This document shows, piece after piece, positions 6,401 through 9,303 of a stretch of 9,303 bases of DNA; within the stretch, counting starts at the first letter, position 1; each line of letters begins with the position of its first letter. The notes beneath the pieces are model-generated. The model was not told the origin of the DNA, made no database searches, and saw nothing but the letters and a program-made list of their open reading frames with translations. Made by a program: the position numbers and the translations under genes. The DNA comes from PALSA-911 sp037442565 (GTDB lineage Bacteria > Pseudomonadota > Alphaproteobacteria > Acetobacterales > Acetobacteraceae), in the NCBI GenBank assembly GCA_037442565.1, contig JBBIQA010000167.1:1-9303 (forward strand), in the 5' to 3' direction.

Positions 6401-6937
6401 ATGGGGTTGAACTTGCCTTGCCTGCTGGGTCCTTTCGCGGTCGACGCGGAGGGGCGGCTGTCTCCCAGCGAGCCCGATCGGCCGGCGGGCTTCGGCTTTC
6501 GCTGGCGGGAGCGGGCCATGCGGGCGCAGCTCGGGGCGGCCGGCGCCGCCGACACTTTGGCGATGGCCGGCGCCGGCACGCTGGCGATGCAGGCGACGCT
6601 GGGCCGCGTGCCGAGCACGGCCTCGCACGATCAGGCCATGCTGCGGCCGCACAGTTTCGCCACGGTGCGCGGGTTGCAGGGCGGCCTGCCGGAGGCTTGG
6701 CGGGTGCAGCTGATGCCCGATCACCGGGTGATCCTGCGCACCGAGGCCGTGGTCGCGCTGCCGATCACGACGGAGGCGTTGCTGGTGGAGATCACCCAGT
6801 TCCTGCTGGGGCTCTCGCCTTACCTCGACCTGCTGGACGAACTGGGCGCGGTGCCCGGCTTCGCGGAGCCCGGCCAGGGTGAAGGAGCCTCGCGTGATGA
6901 GGGCTCCCCGGGGGCGGGCGGCAGCGTCAGTATCTGA
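6401..6937 (+). CDS. Hypothetical protein, 178 residues, family not recognised
   Basis: I do not recognise this protein. It has no signal peptide, no clear membrane helix and no known motif. Residues 1-40 are Pro/Arg-containing (LLGPFAVDAEGRL, FGFRWRERAMRAQL). The middle (41-75) is Ala/Gly-rich. Residues 85-150 look like a folded core, with PEAWRVQLMPDHRVILRTE and an amphipathic stretch EITQFLLGLSPYLDLLDELG. The tail (152-178) is Gly/Ser/Glu-rich and low complexity. The start is supported by GGGAAGGAG six bases upstream. It is probably cytoplasmic. It diverges from psd (128 bp between starts) and its last 118 bp overlap the 3' end of the LysM gene on the other strand. The overlapping tail could be an extension gained by loss of an earlier stop codon. 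The gene could also be lineage-restricted. Confidence 0.62.
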   Translation: MGLNLPCLLGPFAVDAEGRLSPSEPDRPAGFGFRWRERAMRAQLGAAGAADTLAMAGAGTLAMQATLGRVPSTASHDQAMLRPHSFATVRGLQGGLPEAWRVQLMPDHRVILRTEAVVALPITTEALLVEITQFLLGLSPYLDLLDELGAVPGFAEPGQGEGASRDEGSPGAGGSVSI

Positions 6938-7932
6938 CCGGGATAGATCTTGCCGGGATCGGTCAGCCGGGCCCGGTTGGCTTCATAGATCACCGTATAG
7001 CGGGCGCCGTGGCCATACAGGCTGCGCGCCAGCAGCCACAGGTTGTTGCCGGGCCGCACGACGATATTTCCCTCGGCCAGCTCCTTTTCGGTCATCGTCT
7101 CGCGCTGGAATGGGTACTCCGCGTGCTCGGCCACCTTCCCGTCCGGGCCGAGCCGCTCCAGGCGCAGCCGGTGTGCGCCGGGCTCCACGGAGGCCGGCGG
7201 GATCAGGCTCCAGCTGCCATGCGCGTCCGCGACCGTCTCGCCGGCGGGGCGGTTGTCGATCTGGATGCGCACGTGCGCACCGGGCGGGGCGGTGCCGGCG
7301 AAGCGCAGCTCGCCCTGGTTGTCGTACTCCACCGCTTCCAGACCGAGCTTGCCGGGAGTTTTGCCGGCGGTGGCGCCTTGCAGCACGCGCGGCGCGCCGG
7401 TTGCATCCGACAGCACCGCAACCGGCGCCGGCGGCAGGTTCGTGGCCGCCAGGCTGCCGGGCGGCAGGCGCTCGGGCACCACCAGCACGACGGATCCGGC
7501 ACCGGCGATCTCCGGCCCGTTGGCGGTCCGCGCGCTCAGCGTCAGCTGCCTCGCGCCGGACGGTAGCGGTTCGCTCGGCAGGAACACCCACTCGCCACGG
7601 TCGTCGGCGTGGGTACGGCCGATCTCCTTGCCGTCCTGGTGGATGATCACTTCCGCGCCCGGCGCGGCTCGGCCGGCGATCACGGTATCGCCGCGTGGAT
7701 TGACCCGCACGACGTCGAAGGACGGCGCGACGCGGTGCGGCTCCGGCTTCGGCGTTGCGGTAATGGCCGGCTTCGGCGGGCTCGTGTCGGGCGGGCTGGT
7801 ATCGGGCGGGCCGCGCAGACCCAGCACGGCGACCACCAGCACGCAAGCCACGCCCACCGCGATCAGGATCGCGGAGCGCGGTCCGATCGGCCAGCCGGGC
7901 GACCGGGGGGGAGGGCTTGGAGTTTCGGGCAT
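6820..7932 (-). CDS. Membrane-anchored protein with Ig-like repeats and C-terminal LysM domain
   Basis: This 370-residue envelope protein has a short cytoplasmic Pro-rich N-terminus (1-20), one membrane anchor (about 21-39, AILIAVGVACVLVVAVLGL), a Pro/Thr linker with a tandem DTSPP (44-53), two bacterial Ig-like beta modules (about 71-137 and 212-280, each with a GEWVF/GSWSLIP-type strand ending), and a LysM peptidoglycan-binding domain near 300-345 (NIVVRPGNNLWLLARSLYG...IYPGQILTLP). The arrangement matches alphaproteobacterial LysM proteins thought to bind the cell wall from the inner membrane. The tail after LysM (about 346-370) is Pro/Ser-rich and overlaps the convergent gene. The ATG at 7932 is preferred over a TTG at 7968, which would add 12 residues; neither has a strong ribosome site. 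Precise function is unknown. Confidence 0.85.
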   Translation of the reverse strand: MPETPSPPPRSPGWPIGPRSAILIAVGVACVLVVAVLGLRGPPDTSPPDTSPPKPAITATPKPEPHRVAPSFDVVRVNPRGDTVIAGRAAPGAEVIIHQDGKEIGRTHADDRGEWVFLPSEPLPSGARQLTLSARTANGPEIAGAGSVVLVVPERLPPGSLAATNLPPAPVAVLSDATGAPRVLQGATAGKTPGKLGLEAVEYDNQGELRFAGTAPPGAHVRIQIDNRPAGETVADAHGSWSLIPPASVEPGAHRLRLERLGPDGKVAEHAEYPFQRETMTEKELAEGNIVVRPGNNLWLLARSLYGHGARYTVIYEANRARLTDPGKIYPGQILTLPPAPGEPSSREAPSPWPGSAKPGTAPSSSSRSR

Positions 7933-8071
7933 TTCCAACAGCCTAGGCCGCAAGGCCGGCGTTCGCAATCTTCGTGGTCGTTCATCGCGTGATCCGCGGG
8001 GGGCTTTTACCCGTGGGCGGCGGGCCGATATGCGGTTACGGCTATGGAGCGATGGGACAAGGAGATACCGG

Positions 8072-8749
8072 ATGAGAGATGCTGATCCGCCGCCGGCGCT
8101 GCGGCCCGTGAAAGTCTGGGACCTGCCGACCCGGATATTTCACTGGTCGATCGTGGTGCTGGTGTTCGCAAGCTGGCTGACCAACCGGCTGAACCAGATG
8201 GATCTGCACTTCCTGTCGGGCTACACCTTGATGGGCCTGCTGATTTTCCGCCTGATCTGGGGCGTTCTGGGGTCGGAAACCTCCCGCTTCCGCGATTTCC
8301 TGAGCACCCCGGCAGAGGCTTTCGGCCACCTGCGGCACCTGTTCGTGCGCGAGCCGGACCAGGAAGTCGGCCACAACGCCGCCGGCGCCTGGATGGTGCT
8401 GGGGCTGTTGGCCCTGCTGGTGGTTCAGGTGGTCACGGGCCTGTGTTCCAACGACGATGTGCTGATGGAAGGGCCGCTGGCGAAATACGTCGGCAAGGAC
8501 ATGAGCGACCGTCTCGGCACGATCCATTCGATCAATTTCACGCTGATCGAACTGGCGGTGCTGGCGCATATCTGCGCCGTGCTGGCCTACGCGGTGTTCA
8601 AGCGGCAGAACCTGGTGCGGCCGATGATCACCGGCATCAAGCGCCTGCCGGCATCGATACGGGCCCCGCGCATGGCCAGCCCGGTGCTGGCTGTCGCGAC
8701 AATCGCCAGCGCCGCCATCCTGGCGGCGCTGGTAGCCACGCGCCTGTAA
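8072..8749 (+). CDS. Cytochrome b561-type membrane protein (Ni-hydrogenase cytochrome b family)
   Basis: This is a 225-residue inner-membrane haem b protein that likely passes electrons between the quinone pool and a periplasmic c-type cytochrome. It opens with VKVWDLPTRIFHWSIV, the family signature; H24 there and H46, H101, H152 and H166 in or near helices are candidate ligands for two haems. Hydrophobic helices lie near 24-42, 46-66, 104-124, 154-178 and 203-223; the fifth lies beyond the usual four-helix haem core. The start at 8072 has AAGGAG at 8059-8064, seven bases upstream; the frame is open far upstream but only as the antisense of the LysM gene. A possible promoter is TTTACC (8006-8011) and TATGCG (8029-8034), weak matches 17 bp apart. 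It converges on the cytochrome c' gene with 8 bp between stop codons, suggesting they are redox partners. Confidence 0.9.
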   Translation: MRDADPPPALRPVKVWDLPTRIFHWSIVVLVFASWLTNRLNQMDLHFLSGYTLMGLLIFRLIWGVLGSETSRFRDFLSTPAEAFGHLRHLFVREPDQEVGHNAAGAWMVLGLLALLVVQVVTGLCSNDDVLMEGPLAKYVGKDMSDRLGTIHSINFTLIELAVLAHICAVLAYAVFKRQNLVRPMITGIKRLPASIRAPRMASPVLAVATIASAAILAALVATRL

Positions 8750-8757
8750 GGCCGGTC

Positions 8758-9219
8758 CTACTTCGCGCGATATTCCTTGTGGCAGGCGCCGCAGGCCTCG
8801 GCTGTCACCTTGAACTGCGCGGCGAAGCCTTCCGCGTCACCGGCCTTGGCGAGCGTTGCCAGCTTTTCCGAGGCTTCGGTGAAATTGGCGGCGGCCTTAT
8901 CGAACCCGGCGCGATCCGACCAGACGCTCGGCAGCGCCTTGGTGGGGGCGCCGGTGTCGGAGCCCGGCGGGAACTGGAGCGGGAACACCTTCATCCATTT
9001 CGTCATCGCGTCGGCCCGCCCGGCGAGGGGTTTCACATCGACCTTGGCGTCGATGGCGGTTTTCAGCCCGCCGAATGTGCCGAGAAGCAGGTCTTGCCCG
9101 GCCTGACGGATAAGGATGATGTCGGCCGCGCCGGCGGCCCTGGCTACGCTCGGCAGCGAAGCCGCCGCGCCGGCGGTAAGCAATGCAGCAAGTCCGATGG
9201 CGATCGCGCGCGCTTTCAT
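8758..9219 (-). CDS. Cytochrome c' (class II c-type cytochrome), periplasmic
   Basis: This is a 153-residue precursor of a four-helix-bundle haem protein. A Sec signal peptide (KAR n-region, hydrophobic 5-20) ends at the AxA site A26-R27-A28. The mature chain of about 125 residues matches cytochrome c'. The haem attachment site is C143-G-A-C146-H147 near the C-terminus in ACGACHKEYRAK, the hallmark of class II cytochromes c; H147 is the axial ligand. Cytochromes c' bind NO and CO and are linked to nitric oxide resistance, and related class II proteins carry electrons. The start at 9219 is preferred to the in-frame ATG at 9228 because GGGGA lies 8 bases upstream of it; at 9228 the G-run would abut the start. 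It is convergent with the cytochrome b561 gene. Whether it is a five-coordinate gas-binding form cannot be told from sequence alone. Confidence 0.93.
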   Translation of the reverse strand: MKARAIAIGLAALLTAGAAASLPSVARAAGAADIILIRQAGQDLLLGTFGGLKTAIDAKVDVKPLAGRADAMTKWMKVFPLQFPPGSDTGAPTKALPSVWSDRAGFDKAAANFTEASEKLATLAKAGDAEGFAAQFKVTAEACGACHKEYRAK

Positions 9220-9271
9220 GCAAAACATCCCCGTTGTTTGTGTGAAGCCAGCCCGGCGCTAGATTAGATAA

Positions 9272-9287
9272 GTCCGCGTCCGCGTCC
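9272..9287. repeat. Short tandem hexamer repeat GTCCGC upstream of cytochrome c'
   Basis: GTCCGC occurs twice in tandem followed by GTCC (2.7 units), about 55 bp upstream of the cytochrome c' start. The adjacent AT-rich stretch AGATTAGATAA (9261-9271) is the only low-GC tract in this leader and on the minus strand reads TTATCTAATCT, which could hold a -10 element. I found no matching -35 element at good spacing. Confidence 0.3.
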
Positions 9288-9303
9288 AGGGGCTTTCCTT
9301 GCC

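Noticed and set aside
5911..6882. 323-residue plus-strand frame spanning psd and the 6401 gene
   Set aside because: It is antisense to psd over its first third and then out of frame with the gene at 6401, and has no ribosome site or recognisable domain.
7043..8071. Long plus-strand extension upstream of the cytochrome b561 start
   Set aside because: It is the antisense of the LysM gene. The AAGGAG site at 8059-8064 and the family's normal N-terminus fix the start at 8072.

Overview
The window is high-GC DNA with short intergenic gaps and long antisense shadow frames. Gene content points to an alphaproteobacterium, most likely a Rhodospirillales/Acetobacteraceae-type organism. Evidence for this is a psd-pssA phospholipid operon, a cytochrome c'/b561 pair, an alphaproteobacterial-style LysM protein and a TcuAB-type dehydrogenase. 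The taxonomic placement is inference from gene types and composition, not from a marker gene. I found no mobile elements, tRNA, rRNA or CRISPR, and no gene-free stretch longer than about 140 bp. Positions 3197-3296 are 100 Ns, an assembly gap inside tcuB.

Region 1 (1-3713) is a divergent metabolic cluster. Leftward run the alpha (621-1172) and beta (1-612) subunits of a split thiamine-diphosphate 2-oxoacid decarboxylase of the sulfopyruvate/phosphonopyruvate decarboxylase type. Rightward run tcuA (1304-2704), a tricarballylate-dehydrogenase-type flavoprotein, and tcuB (2691-3713), its Fe-S/membrane electron-transfer partner. The 131-bp shared control region holds a 9-bp direct repeat at exactly 10-bp spacing and a plausible sigma70-type promoter for tcuAB. 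The pairing suggests one pathway: oxidation of a polycarboxylate with electrons passed to the membrane, plus decarboxylation of a 2-oxoacid. The substrate cannot be read from the sequence.

Region 2 (3823-6272) starts with a 57-residue lipoprotein (+). Facing it is a leftward probable operon, psd (6272-5607), pssA (5592-4729) and a DUF2459-type lipoprotein (4703-4017). Psd and PssA together make phosphatidylethanolamine from CDP-diacylglycerol and serine. The third gene is a conserved envelope lipoprotein of unknown function that follows pssA after 25 nt.

Region 3 (6401-7932) is a convergent pair: an unrecognised 178-residue protein (+) with a very good ribosome binding site, and a membrane-anchored protein with Ig-like and LysM domains (-). 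Their 3' ends overlap by 118 bp.

Region 4 (8072-9219) is a cytochrome b561-type membrane protein (+) facing a periplasmic cytochrome c' (-), with only 8 bp between the stop codons. The last 84 bases (9220-9303) are the upstream region of the cytochrome c' gene.

The items most worth following are the split decarboxylase/TcuAB cluster, the 178-residue orphan with its tail-to-tail overlap, and the DUF2459 gene at the end of the phosphatidylethanolamine operon. None of them amounts to a demonstrated new system.
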